Positions 36,651 through 46,752 of a stretch of DNA of 64,000 bases are shown here, one piece after another (position 1 is the stretch's first letter; the number at the start of each line of letters is the position of its first letter). Made by a program: the position numbers and the translations under genes. The stretch covers positions 62,001-126,000 of the forward strand of contig CAVTZY010000017.1 in assembly GCA_963739235.1 (NCBI GenBank), read 5' to 3'. Source of the stretch: JAFNAG01 sp963739235. GTDB lineage: Bacteria > Acidobacteriota > UBA6911. Under the pieces are notes generated by a model that ran no database searches, had not been told where the DNA came from, and worked only from the letters and a program-made list of their open reading frames with translations.

Positions 36651-37090
36651 CCCGCATAGGACCAGAGTTATCGAAGAGAATCTGTAACTGGAGGCAAAAT
36701 CAAGGAGTTTTGAGGTTACGCGATTAACTACGCAATTCACGATGGGAATGGCGGCGTGACCTGTGGAACCGGATTCCAGCAAGCTGACAGAATAACCTAC
36801 AGCTAGCCAGATACGCTTACCTTTTGCAGGTGTCGACGAGGCGATACGAACAGGGAGGATTGGCTATCGTTGTGCAGTTGCAGATAAGAATAAATGTGTC
36901 GACCGGGATGTCTGCGGCTCGGTCACAGCTGCATTTTACACCTGAACTGTATCCGAGCATAGCTTTTGGGCACGCCCATGCCCTATTGCAAAGGCACATT
37001 TCAGAAGAGGGTTGACCTGGACTACCAAATTCTCCGTGACAGCTTAGGCGAGCGTGATTATATTCTCCTAAACTGCATAGGAGAGACACC
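36651..37090. other. 440-bp spacer without a supported gene
   Basis: No gene recognised. A plausible promoter region for the PadR/ADOP genes lies at the right end; GGAG occurs ten bases before the PadR start. Confidence 0.35.
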
Positions 37091-37426
37091 ATGGCCGAAC
37101 CGGCGGATTTGCTTCCGGGCACTTTGGACCTGCTGATCCTCAAGTCTGTTTCCCTCGGGCCCCGACATGGCTACGGGGTATTGCTGCGCATCGAGCAGAT
37201 CACCGAGGGGGCGCTCTTGGTGGAACAGGGGGCGCTTTATCCCGCACTGGCCCGCCTGGAGAGCCAGGGGTTGTTGCGCAGCGAATGGAGTACTTCAGAA
37301 AACAACCGTAAGGCCAAGTACTACACCCTGACCGTCGCCGGACGCCGACGCCTGCAACAGGAAACCAAACGCTGGGAGCGGCTGGCCATCGCCATAAACT
37401 TGGCGCTGCGAGCCGAACAGGCTTGA
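37091..37426 (+). CDS. PadR-family transcriptional regulator
   Basis: 111 residues with the PadR winged helix: LLPGTLDLLILKSVSLGPRHGYGVLLRIEQ, then LLVEQGALYPALARLESQGLLRSEW and a wing (RKAKYYTLTVAGRRRL). It lies 16 bp upstream of an ADOP permease, the standard acidobacterial pair, so it most likely represses that operon and its own gene. The C-terminal dimerisation helix is short, as in the PadR-s2 subgroup. Confidence 0.93.
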   Translation: MAEPADLLPGTLDLLILKSVSLGPRHGYGVLLRIEQITEGALLVEQGALYPALARLESQGLLRSEWSTSENNRKAKYYTLTVAGRRRLQQETKRWERLAIAINLALRAEQA

Positions 37427-37442
37427 GAGAAAGGATGAAACG

Positions 37443-40220
37443 ATGCGAATCCCTTCCCGAGTTCGATCGTTCTTTCATGCCTTACGGAAACGGAACCAAT
37501 TGGAGAGGGAAACACAAGCCGAGTTGCAGTTCCATCTCGAAGCCTGCGCCGAGGACCTGATGAAGCGGCGCGGCTTGTCGCGCGACGCTGCGCTGCGGCA
37601 GGCGCGCATCGCGTTCGGTTCCGTGGACAAATGCCGGGAAAATGTCCGCGAGGCTCGCGGCCTGCACCTGTGTGATGAACTGGTCCGGAATGGCCGCTAC
37701 GCTTTCCGCCAGTTCCGCAAGAGTCCAGGCTTCACCGTGACCGTGGTGCTGGTCCTGGCGCTGGGAATCGGCGCCAACACCGCCATCTTTTCAATCTTCT
37801 ATAACTTCCTGCTGCGCCCCCTGCCGGTTCAAGAGCCCGAGAGGCTGGTCAACCTGTCTTCCACGGGGCCGCTGCCAGGATACCGGTCGGGCGATCCGGC
37901 TGGCCAACCCGATCAGAAATTCAGCTATCCGATGTTCCGGGACCTGCAGCGAGTCCAGACCGTTTTCACCGGCATTGCCGCCCATTGCAGCTTTCCTGCC
38001 AACCTCGCGGTGCAGGATGAGACCAGAAGAGGTTTCGGCCTGCTCGTCTCGAGCAACTATTTTTCCCTGCTCGGCGTGCGCCCCGCCCTCGGGCGCCTGT
38101 TGGATCCGCAAGACGACAGCATTTTTGGAGAGTCCCATGTCGTCGTCTTGAGCTACACCTATTGGAAGAACCGCTTTGGCCTGAATTCGAGCGTGCTGAA
38201 TCAGACTATGGTCGTCAACGGACAGGTCATGACCATTGTCGGCGTGTCCCAGGCCGGATTTCAGGGCACTGTCCTGGAGCTCAACCCTCAGGTATTCGTT
38301 CCACTCACAATGTGCCACCTGATGGACGCGAGCTTTGGCAGTGAGACTATCGATGATAGGATGACCCACTGGGCCACTCTTTTTGCGCGGTTGAAACCGG
38401 GCATCACCCTGGAGGAGGCGCGCGCGGCACTTAATCAACAGTATGCCGTCATCATCAATGAGGTCGAAGCGCCAATTGGGAGACGCTTCCTGAGCGGACA
38501 AGCACTTGCCGATTTCGCGACCAAATCGATCGTGCTGGAACGGGGCACCCAGGGGCAGCACGTCGCATTGCGAGAAATAACGCAGATGGTGATGCTGTTC
38601 GGCATCACAGCCCTGGTCCTCATCATCGCCTTCACCAACGTCGCCAATCTTCACCTGGCGCGCGGGGCTGCCCGCCGCCATGAAATGACGGTGCGCCTGT
38701 CCATCGGCGCCCGCCGCATGCAGGTGGTAAGACAGCTCCTGACCGAATCCTGTCTGCTGGCATTGTTCGCCTGCGGTGTTGGCCTCCTCGTGGCGCGATG
38801 GACATTGCTGCTGATCAGGCTGCTGATCAGTTCGTTGTACGCTGCTGCGGCGGCTCAACTTCCGGCCCAGAACTTGCTGCTCAACATGCCAACATTGTTG
38901 TTTACCGCCGCGCTGGCGCTCGGCACCAGCCTGCTTTTCGGGCTGTTCCCGGCCTTGCACAGCACCCGGCTCGACCTGGCCTCGTCGCTCAAGGATCCAG
39001 CACGTTCGTCCGGCGCCCGCTCGACCGCTCGCTTCCGAAGAGCGCTGGCGACGGCGCAAGTCGCCCTTTCGCTGACGCTGCTGGTGGTCGCGGGGCTGTT
39101 CGTCAAGAGCCTCTATAACGTCAGCCATACCGACACCGGATTGCAGCTCGATCGAGTGGTCGGTTTTACGCTTTCGCCGGCTGTGAACGGGTACACCCCT
39201 CCGCGCGCGCTGCAGTTGTTCGAACGCGTGGAAGAGGAGTTGGCGGTGCTCCCTGGCACGAGCAGCGCCACCTGTTCATGGGTCCGGTTGTTGAGCGGAA
39301 TGGAGGTTGACTATGGCAACCTTCGGTCGGTGGACAACCAGGTGATAGATCCCGGGCTTATGCTTAATATCAGTATTAACAAGATCGATCAGGCCTATTT
39401 CAGAACCCTGGGGATTCCTTTGCTGGCCGGCCGTGAATTCACTCGTTCGGATACGTCCTGCAGCCCGAAGGTCGTAATCGCCAATCAAGCGTTCGCGAGA
39501 GAATTCCATTTGGGACGCGAGGTCATCGGCAAAAGAATCAGGGCGCCCTGGGGACCGCAGGGGCGGGAAGAGGACATGGAAGTCGTCGGCCTGGCCCAGA
39601 ACGCCAAGCATGTGGATCCGAGGAACGAGAACGTGCCGCAGCTGCTCTTGCCCTATCGGCAATCGGACCAGAATACGCCACTCCAAATGAGCTTCTATGT
39701 CCGGACATCTCTGCCGCCGGACCAGTTGTTTGCCGGCATTCAAAAACTCGTGGCCCGGCTCGATCCCAGTCTGCCGGTGGAGAACCTCTACACGTTGCGG
39801 CAACTGATAAGCCAACGCCTGACCATCGAGCGCGTCATCAGCCTGTTGACCACCCTCTTCGCGGGCCTCGCCACGCTTCTCGCGGCCATCGGGCTCTATG
39901 GCGTGCTGGCGTACACTGTGACCCAACGAACCCGCGAGTTCGGCCTGCGGATGGCCCTGGGCGCCTCGCAGGCACAGGTACGTGCGATGGTTTATCGGCA
40001 GGTCGGAGGGATGATCCTCATCGGCGGCATTATCGGATCGCTTCTCGCAATTGGCATCGGACGCCTGGCGCAATCGATGCTTTATCAGCTCAAGGGATAC
40101 GACCCGCAGGTGCTGATCGGCTCAACATTTGTCCTGGCACTAGTGGCCACAGCCGCGGGCTCCCTGCCGGCCTACCGCGCCTCGCGCGTCGATCCAGCCC
40201 AAGCGTTGCGGTTCGAATAA
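37443..40220 (+). CDS. ABC transporter permease, acidobacterial ADOP (MacB/FtsX-like) type
   Basis: 925 residues. A cytoplasmic N-terminal helical region (ERETQAELQFHLEACAEDLMKRRG) characteristic of ADOP proteins leads into the first membrane helix. Two MacB-type periplasmic domains and two FtsX permease regions follow (NVANLHLARGAARRHEMTVRLSIGARR and AAIGLYGVLAYTVTQRTREFGLRMALGAS). About eight membrane helices in all. No ATPase gene is adjacent, which is normal for these orphan permeases. They may export macrolides, lipoproteins or peptides; the actual substrate is unknown. Co-transcribed with PadR. Confidence 0.93.
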   Translation: MRIPSRVRSFFHALRKRNQLERETQAELQFHLEACAEDLMKRRGLSRDAALRQARIAFGSVDKCRENVREARGLHLCDELVRNGRYAFRQFRKSPGFTVTVVLVLALGIGANTAIFSIFYNFLLRPLPVQEPERLVNLSSTGPLPGYRSGDPAGQPDQKFSYPMFRDLQRVQTVFTGIAAHCSFPANLAVQDETRRGFGLLVSSNYFSLLGVRPALGRLLDPQDDSIFGESHVVVLSYTYWKNRFGLNSSVLNQTMVVNGQVMTIVGVSQAGFQGTVLELNPQVFVPLTMCHLMDASFGSETIDDRMTHWATLFARLKPGITLEEARAALNQQYAVIINEVEAPIGRRFLSGQALADFATKSIVLERGTQGQHVALREITQMVMLFGITALVLIIAFTNVANLHLARGAARRHEMTVRLSIGARRMQVVRQLLTESCLLALFACGVGLLVARWTLLLIRLLISSLYAAAAAQLPAQNLLLNMPTLLFTAALALGTSLLFGLFPALHSTRLDLASSLKDPARSSGARSTARFRRALATAQVALSLTLLVVAGLFVKSLYNVSHTDTGLQLDRVVGFTLSPAVNGYTPPRALQLFERVEEELAVLPGTSSATCSWVRLLSGMEVDYGNLRSVDNQVIDPGLMLNISINKIDQAYFRTLGIPLLAGREFTRSDTSCSPKVVIANQAFAREFHLGREVIGKRIRAPWGPQGREEDMEVVGLAQNAKHVDPRNENVPQLLLPYRQSDQNTPLQMSFYVRTSLPPDQLFAGIQKLVARLDPSLPVENLYTLRQLISQRLTIERVISLLTTLFAGLATLLAAIGLYGVLAYTVTQRTREFGLRMALGASQAQVRAMVYRQVGGMILIGGIIGSLLAIGIGRLAQSMLYQLKGYDPQVLIGSTFVLALVATAAGSLPAYRASRVDPAQALRFE

Positions 40221-40281
40221 GGAAATGCGACGTGCGGTGTGCAGCAAGAGGAGATGGACGCCGTGAATTTCTTGTGAAGAT

Positions 40282-40743
40282 TCAAGACATCGAGAAAGTA
40301 AACGACTCCCACCATCTTCCCCACGGAGAGATGTCAAATCTCAATGCGGGCATCGAAGGGTCAAATTGGCCTAAGGCCCGAGTCTTCTGCCTTTTGGTGT
40401 TCTGAAGCACTTCCAACGGAGAAAGGGAACAAGGATTGATCTGGGGCACCAGTTGTGCCGGAGTCACGCCCCTCAATTTTGTTTCCACGGCTTTGATCGT
40501 AATGCTGCTGCACGGGAGATCGGGCGGAGTAATCTGAATATTGCGAATCGTTGTTCCGCCTTCTGCGGCTTGAATATCGATGATGTACGTAACGCGAAAA
40601 GGAGCGACATCCGACATATTTTTAAAAACAATGTAGAAATAGTCGAGATTCATCGACGGAAATTTCGATTGATTCCTGCCGTTGGAAACTCGAGGGAGAA
40701 TCAAAAATAAGCACAAGCAAAGGAAGATGACTAATCTTCGCAT
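40282..40743 (-). CDS. small exported protein of unknown function
   Basis: 153 residues with a signal peptide (MRRLVIFLCLCLFLILPRVSNG). The ATG at 40743 has GGAG nine bases upstream. The mature part (NLDYFYIVFKNMSDVAPFRVTYIIDIQAAEGG...) looks like a beta-sandwich. Two cysteines (PCSSI, NPCSL) could form a disulfide. I recall similar unnamed acidobacterial proteins but cannot give a role. Confidence 0.6.
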   Translation of the reverse strand: MRRLVIFLCLCLFLILPRVSNGRNQSKFPSMNLDYFYIVFKNMSDVAPFRVTYIIDIQAAEGGTTIRNIQITPPDLPCSSITIKAVETKLRGVTPAQLVPQINPCSLSPLEVLQNTKRQKTRALGQFDPSMPALRFDISPWGRWWESFTFSMS

Positions 40744-41066
40744 GGCAAGAACTCCAGGATGGTGGTTCATCAACACATCATGGATCGTGGATCGCAATCT
40801 TAACTTCTATTATGCACTTGCGCCAATCATTCCGTGAAAATTCTAGGTTCCGGGCGGTTATGTGGCGATATCGGACATGTGCCCTTCCGGGTGTCGAGCC
40901 CGAAGAATCGGGAAAATTCACCTGGCCGTCAATGTACGAGTCTCCGGTCCTCCATTCATTTGCCAAGTGCTGCGGATTCAACTATCCAGAGGCGAACGGA
41001 ATCCACTACAATCACAGCAGTAAGTGACAGAATACGATACCTATTATTCGGAAGCTAGGAGGTGAC

Positions 41067-42197
41067 ATGGGCAGGCTGCAATGCAAAACTGCAGGCAGTT
41101 CTGACTATAAGCAGATAAGTCGCGGTTCCCTCTGTGCGGCAGTTATGCTGACTTGCTTGGCGTGCAGGCAGACAGCCGTAAAACCCGGTCAACAAGAGTT
41201 TGCGGTGGAAGGACCGCCGGGCCACTATGTGGTCGTTGCCCCTGGGCTGTCGACCGAGATTCCGGCGGCGGCGTTAAAACCCTTACGCGGGGAGGTGCCG
41301 TCCACTGAGCTTGATACTCTCAAAATCGATTACCGACTCGAAGGCGACAAGGTAATCGCAACTGTGTTCGCCCTCAGCGCACCACGGGGCAACCCGGATA
41401 GGTATGCCGATTCCAACAAGCATCTGCTAGGCAGCCACTCGGCACGTCTCAATCAGACATTTACGTTGAAGGAACTCGAGAATCTCAGGTACGAGCCCAT
41501 AGCCTACAAGATCGTCACGGCTAAACCACCGGCTCCGACGCATCCCAGGGCGACTAGCAAGGTGCCATCAATAAAAATCGAGATCGCGGGCGAGGACCGG
41601 GCAAGCTACAAGTTGGTTCTGCGAAACGTCTCTGAGAAGGGCGTGATTGCCTATGCAATTGGTGATAACAGCAGCGAGTCGCATGACGCGGCTCGCCCCG
41701 TAATTGCCGCAGGGTCCGCGATCGAGCGGAACGCGGTCGTCGGGTCTCCGATTTACCTAGCGGCGGCAATCTTCAGCGATGGGACCTACCAGGGTGACTC
41801 CGAGGTGGCCTGCCTCCTGTACGCCCGACAGGTGGGCTATGAAGCGCAAAGAAAGCGGCTCGACGCGAGCATCAGCCGAATCGTCTCCGATAGCCTTGAG
41901 GATTCCGCCAAGATCGCAAAAATCCAGACGGAGCTAATGAAACTGCCTAAGGAACCCGATGCGCAGATGGTTCGGAACATGCAGCGGGAATTTCCGGGCT
42001 TGGCTATGGAACTGGTGAAGGAGGACCTGGCACTTGGCCTGGATCAAACAATTCAAGGGATCTGGGGCTCGTTGTACGAGTTGGAACACCAAAATGCCGT
42101 ATATCCCAAGCCGGCATCGCACCCTCCTGTTGCGCAATGGTGGCGGAACCAGCCTCCTGTACGGGACATCTTTTCCAGGAGGCGGCCGCAACGCTGA
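41067..42197 (+). CDS. possible lipoprotein of unknown function
   Basis: 376 residues with the ribosome site AGGAGG. The N-terminus has a short hydrophobic segment ending LTCLACRQ, a possible but imperfect lipobox. The middle is beta-rich (EGPPGHYVVVAPGLSTEIPAAALKPL, IDYRLEGDKVIATVFAL). The C-terminal third is helical. No family recognised. It stands alone between a secreted protein and the TIGR03435 gene. Confidence 0.6.
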   Translation: MGRLQCKTAGSSDYKQISRGSLCAAVMLTCLACRQTAVKPGQQEFAVEGPPGHYVVVAPGLSTEIPAAALKPLRGEVPSTELDTLKIDYRLEGDKVIATVFALSAPRGNPDRYADSNKHLLGSHSARLNQTFTLKELENLRYEPIAYKIVTAKPPAPTHPRATSKVPSIKIEIAGEDRASYKLVLRNVSEKGVIAYAIGDNSSESHDAARPVIAAGSAIERNAVVGSPIYLAAAIFSDGTYQGDSEVACLLYARQVGYEAQRKRLDASISRIVSDSLEDSAKIAKIQTELMKLPKEPDAQMVRNMQREFPGLAMELVKEDLALGLDQTIQGIWGSLYELEHQNAVYPKPASHPPVAQWWRNQPPVRDIFSRRRPQR

Positions 42198-42338
42198 AGG
42201 GACTTGGTGCCTGGTTCTCCTGTCCCCTCCGCATATAAAACAATTTCAAGGAGATAGAATGGGGATAAGAATAAGGATGGTATGACGCGGACAACGGATT
42301 CTATTACGGGTAGCTGCTCGCTTCCTTTACACACCCTC

Positions 42339-43352
42339 CTAGTTTTGGATGGGCGTCTTTTCCACGTGGTCGATGACTAACTGTTCAATAGGCGCTTTGC
42401 GCTGTTCCAGCCGGAGGCCGAGCGCTTTTACCGCGGCAAAGATCGACGTAGTGCCAACGGGTTCGGAGGCGGTAGCGGCGGGATTCCCAACTGGGGCGGC
42501 GGCCCCGGCCAATTCCGGCATTACGGACCGCGCCATGGCCATCAACTCGGCCAAGGAAAAGTCGAGTGCCACCTGGTAATTCCCTTTGAGGCTGGTCATG
42601 TCGACTACCGGACGGCCGCCCGCCCCGCCCATCTGCGAGAATTGCGTCAGCATTTCGGCAAAGCCGGACATCGTCACCTTGGAGGCTTCCATGTGTAGCG
42701 TCTGCGTGCTCGGATCCATTCTGTAAGTAATTGTGCCTTTGGCCCCCATGCTGACCGTGGTGCTGCCGTCGTTGCCCCTGCTGATGCGAACCGGGCTCTC
42801 CTCGGCATCCATCTGTATCTCGCCGGCCTTAAGGGGAGCGTTTGTGTCGCGCGGCTCGGTTGGGTCGGGCGGCGATTCTTTCAACTTCGGCCCGTCCTTG
42901 GCAACCACCAGCGCGAACACCGGCTGATCCTTGGTTTCACGATGCAACGTCATCTTGAAGCGTTCCTCAAGCAGGCACTGCAGCATCTGGTTGGATTGGT
43001 CCTTAGTGGCACCCGCCGGCAACTTAGCCACGATGTCAAATCGCTCGGTGGCTATCCAATCCGGGCCCGAAATCTGGCTGGGTTGCACCTTGTAGGCCAG
43101 GACCATCAGATCTCGCAGCGACAGGTAACGATACTCGGCTCGAGCCCCATCCACGTGGGCGCCAAGCCGCGGCATTTGTCCCTGCGCGATCTTCGCCAAA
43201 TCGAGGGGCGCCGCGGGCTTTATGGTGGCCACCTCGAAAGCAAGCCTAGCGGGTTGAGCCGGCGGAGGCTGGTTGGGCGCTGTTTGCGCTAGTGCTGCGC
43301 TGGACGCCAACAGAGCGCCGGCAACAAATGTTAAGATCGTACGATTTCGCAT
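42339..43352 (-). CDS. TIGR03435-family soil-associated exported protein
   Basis: 337 residues with a signal peptide (MRNRTILTFVAGALLASSAALAQ). The family signature is clear: FEVATIKPA near the N-terminus, YRYLSLRDLMVLAYKVQPSQISGPDWI, RFDIVAKLPAGATKDQSNQMLQCLLEERFKMTLHRETKDQPVFALVVAKDGPKL, and the C-terminal LGLRLEQRKAPIEQLVIDHVEKTP. The family is strongly expanded in Solibacter-like genomes. Function is unknown; these proteins often neighbour BlaR/MecR-type genes, which are absent here. Confidence 0.93.
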   Translation of the reverse strand: MRNRTILTFVAGALLASSAALAQTAPNQPPPAQPARLAFEVATIKPAAPLDLAKIAQGQMPRLGAHVDGARAEYRYLSLRDLMVLAYKVQPSQISGPDWIATERFDIVAKLPAGATKDQSNQMLQCLLEERFKMTLHRETKDQPVFALVVAKDGPKLKESPPDPTEPRDTNAPLKAGEIQMDAEESPVRISRGNDGSTTVSMGAKGTITYRMDPSTQTLHMEASKVTMSGFAEMLTQFSQMGGAGGRPVVDMTSLKGNYQVALDFSLAELMAMARSVMPELAGAAAPVGNPAATASEPVGTTSIFAAVKALGLRLEQRKAPIEQLVIDHVEKTPIQN

Positions 43353-43737
43353 CTCAATACCACTTTGACCTAAGTAGGACGGTTTTGCAAGCAGAAGAGT
43401 TTTCGCCGCCCTTACCGGAAAATGGGCACGCTCTCCGTTTTTGCCAGCCCCTCAAAAGCATTTGCCCGATCCTGACTATTACCGATGGGATCGTAACCAG
43501 AAATTGGTAGCGTCCCTGATTGCGCGATTACCGGCGGGAGGCTGCCACACCCCAGGCGAAGAGACCGGAGCCGTTGAAAGTGATCCGAAAGCAGGGGAAA
43601 CGGAACAATCAGGCCGGACCTATCCACTCCTTCTCGTCAATATACGAGTTCGCCGTAATACGTCCGCAATGAACCATGTTCTGGTCAGATGCATCTTAAA
43701 ACAGGGGAGATTCCTCAACGGTTCCGCGGGGAAGACT
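43353..43737. other. 385-bp spacer with a degenerate intergenic repeat
   Basis: No gene supported. Around 43642-43672 the motif CAATATACGAGTTCGCCGTA resembles 47004-47030 (CAATGTACGAGGTCGCCGTT), so it probably belongs to a degraded repeat family. Confidence 0.35.
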
Positions 43738-44547
43738 ATGCGAATTCATCCTGCGCACCGCCATAACGTCTACTTACTCGCCTTTCTGCTTTTGGCATCT
43801 TCGACCATGGCGCAGACAAAACGACTTCACCCCGATATCCAGAACATTGGTAAGCGAGATCTCACGCCGAATATTGTGAAGTTGTTTCCTATCATGCCGG
43901 AGCGTGAAAATGCCTTGGGAGCTGAACTGTCAAAGCAATTCGAAACAACAGTGACGTTACTCAACGATACCCTGGTCACCGATTATGTTGCTCGCCTCGG
44001 CGGCAGACTCGTTCGGCACTCGGACGCAAAATCCGCTATTGAGTTCAAAATTGTCGATTCCGAACAATCCGATTTGACGGTCCTTCCGGCAGGCCACGTT
44101 TTTGTGAACACGGGCCTGATCGTAGCGGCTTCGAACGAGGCCGAGCTTGCTGCCGTGCTGTCGAACGCAATCGCCCACGATGCGGCGCGCCATTCGATGC
44201 AAGTGCTTGTCAAGGCTCAGATACTGCAAATCCAGGCAATCCCGGCGCTAGCAACGGCATGGCACTGGTCGAAAAAGGAACCGCAGGGAGTGGTTGAATT
44301 GGAGGGGATAAAATCAAGGTACGAAAGCGAGGCCGATCAGCTTGCGATCCAGTATCTGTGGAACACCGGCTATGATCCCGCTGCGTACGTCACAATACTG
44401 GAGAAGCTGCCCAAGCTGCAGTTGAACGTTCAGGAGCGCCTCCGGTCAGCAATGATGGAGCAGCAAAGCCTCCCTGACAGGGGACCCTATGTCGTAAACT
44501 CGTTAGAATTTGATGCGGTAAAATCGCACCTCCTTAAGCGTCGATAA
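43738..44547 (+). CDS. M48-like exported protein lacking the HExxH zinc motif
   Basis: 269 residues. The ATG at 43738 follows GGGGAAG and gives a signal peptide (VYLLAFLLLASSTMA). The fold elements of M48 (BepA/YfgC-like) proteases are present: VARLGGRLVRHSD, LPAGHVFVNTGLIVAASNEAELAAVLSNAIAH and SRYESEADQLAIQYLWNTGYDP. The active-site helix reads NAIAH (143-147) where HExxH is expected, so the first metal-binding His and the catalytic Glu are missing; the ExxxD third-ligand motif (Glu196-Asp200) remains. Likely a non-catalytic relative. Confidence 0.7.
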   Translation: MRIHPAHRHNVYLLAFLLLASSTMAQTKRLHPDIQNIGKRDLTPNIVKLFPIMPERENALGAELSKQFETTVTLLNDTLVTDYVARLGGRLVRHSDAKSAIEFKIVDSEQSDLTVLPAGHVFVNTGLIVAASNEAELAAVLSNAIAHDAARHSMQVLVKAQILQIQAIPALATAWHWSKKEPQGVVELEGIKSRYESEADQLAIQYLWNTGYDPAAYVTILEKLPKLQLNVQERLRSAMMEQQSLPDRGPYVVNSLEFDAVKSHLLKRR

Positions 44548-44622
44548 AAACCGCAGGCCACGGTTTTGCGCCAAGTGGCACACACTCGTCTTCCTGCCTC
44601 CGGGGGCGTATAGTAGCCCACC

Positions 44623-44698
44623 CGTACAAGTGGATTTTCGGGCCTTGCCACCGATCCAAACCGAAGGTCACCTACCTTTCACCTTCTGTGCCAATGGA
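44623..44698. repeat. degenerate 75-bp intergenic repeat, copy 1
   Basis: CGTACAAGTGGATTTTCGG...CCTTGCCACCGATCCAAACC matches 46933-47006 with several changes. It lies in the 284-bp spacer after the M48-like gene, which holds no gene. Confidence 0.5.
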
Positions 44699-44831
44699 GA
44701 GATATCCGTATTTTGCCCGCGACGCTACAAATGCGATTGCGTTCTCCGCAGGATCTGGGGAAGGCTGCTGATAAACCGCTGGCCATCCGGACCCCGGATT
44801 TTCATCGAATGACGTCCGGAATGTCGCTCAC

Positions 44832-46653
44832 TCAACGAGACTTAGTCCAGAGGTCGAATTGGTCGTGCACCATGTTGCCATGTTTGGATATCTGAGGCTG
44901 GCCGGATTCTTTAGCCGGCAGGATTGCCACCTGGCCTTCCTTGAGCTTGATCTTGGCTGACGTGCCAGCAGTGCTGCCCGGACTGAAGAGCAGAGATCCC
45001 GCGTGCACCTCAATCGTGGTGCCCGATTCGTTGATGTCCACTCGATACTCGCCGGATTTCGAAATATTGACGGAACCCTGGGGCGTACCAACTTCAATCG
45101 GCGGTCCTCTTTTTTCGAATGTGGCAGGGGGATTGAACTTTAAGAGGATAATCGCCCCGCGCAACAGCTCGAGCCTTCGCACAGCTTTGTCGGCGCTGAT
45201 CATGTGGATCTCCGACGCTTCGTCAATGTAGAGGGATGTTACCCGGTCGAACTGTAGCTTTGCGCGGCCGCCGGTTGCGGTCATGAGGCGATCACCTTCC
45301 TCCATCTGCGCCCCGGCTGCGCGCTCCAGATATCCTCCCGCCCGGCGCTCCACCGCTACTCTGCCATCCACACGGAATATATGCCCAGCGCCGAGCAAAT
45401 CAAGAGCCCAGCGATCAAAGGTATCCATGGCATCTCTGTTGAATGGCGCTGTCCGCACGGGTTTGGTAGCATCAACCTCCAATCGAATCCGTTGGCCCTG
45501 GTCGATAGTCCATGTCCTATTGGCGGCAGCGCCCCCAGGCCGCTCCGCTATCACGCGCCCCTTTCGGACACTGATCTCGGTAGCCTGTGGGCTGACATCC
45601 AAGCGAGCAACGGAGGAACTGGCGAGCGCAAACGTTCCATGCGGCGTGATGATTTTCATTGGCCTGATTTGCCTGCGCGGGCTGGCAAATCCCCTACCTG
45701 CCCGACCCCCTGCATAAAGAGGGGACGTAGGCGCCTCCGTAGTTGCGATCGCCGGGCCATGACTAAGTTCGAATACAGCATCGTCGTCTTCGGTTTTGAC
45801 CGCATGCAGTTGTGCCTGCGGCCCCAGGCTAAGGTGCTCAGCAAGATTGATTCTCAAATCGGCACGGCCGACATCCTCCAGAAGCAGCGAGGCATCTTCC
45901 TTTATTTGGAGGCCTGTGGAGACGCGGCAACGTTGTCCGGCAATGGAACAAAATGTGTACACATTGCCTTCGCAACGTGCAATGGCACCGTACTTGGAAA
46001 TTGGAAAGCTCCAACTGTCCATCTCATCGTACGGTTTCTGCACGAGCCCGATGATGGTAACCGCATTCTCGCCTGTACCCCTCAATTCCACCCGCTGGCT
46101 GCCGCTGATTCTGGACGGGCCGTAGTTCTTCATCCCTACGCCCGAGCCCAGTTCTATTTCCCCCTTCAGCACATCCACGCGCGTGCATGATGGCTCGATA
46201 CTGATCCGATAGAGACCTGCCGAACGGATGGTCAAGGAACCGTGCCGAGAAACAATCTCGAAGGGGACACCGTCGCCTGTCTTGGCAACCTCGACGACCA
46301 GTAGGCCGCCCTGCAATTGAAATCGGGCACCTGAGAGGTCCGTGTTCAGAGCGCCAATCTCGGTCAATTCGCCAAGACGCAGGAAGGCATCAGGGTGAAC
46401 CAAGAGACTCAACGCGACCGTTAATCTCGGTCCGCAGCCGATCACCATCCATCATTTGCAGGTTCGGCTCTACAGTTTTGGGCGTCCTCCCATCCGCGGC
46501 CTGCAAGGCTGCCTTCCCCTCGACGCGCGTAACCAGGCCCGCCTTGGCGGAGATGAGCATCCTAGGATTTACTTGCCCCGACTGCGGAGCCACGGGAAAT
46601 CCTACGCCACCGAACAGAGCCAAGACGAAGCTGAATGCCACCCATTTCGTCAT
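44832..46653 (-). pseudogene. FecR-like protein with two tandem domains, frameshifted near its N-terminus
   Basis: ATG at 46653 begins an exported protein (signal MTKWVAFSFVLALFGGVGF) reading into VTRVEGKAALQ...LQMMDGDRLRTEINGRVE. The frame then breaks near 46405 and continues in another frame as LLVHPDAFLRLGELTEI for 520 codons to 44832. Two FecR-type modules are present, each with an MxDGDRL/MEEGDRL segment, an ALxRLG or LYIDEAS strand and a GGLLVV or RGAIIL strand. Conservation on both sides of the lesion suggests a recent mutation or a consensus error. Neighbouring VWFA and TPR genes are on the same strand. Confidence 0.75.
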
Positions 46654-46752
46654 AATTGCCCTTGATGCCGTGATGCTATGCATTGAAGACTGGAGACATT
46701 GTAGCCCTCCGATCCTGTTTTCTGCCTGGAATACCAGCAGAAGGGATCTCAT

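Noticed and set aside
36817..37143. Minus-strand 108-codon frame before the PadR gene
   Set aside because: Cysteine-rich random-looking peptide overlapping the PadR start, without a ribosome site.
37791..39128. Minus-strand frame of 445 codons opposite the ADOP permease
   Set aside because: Rich in Gln/Arg/Ala and antisense to clear membrane-protein sequence.
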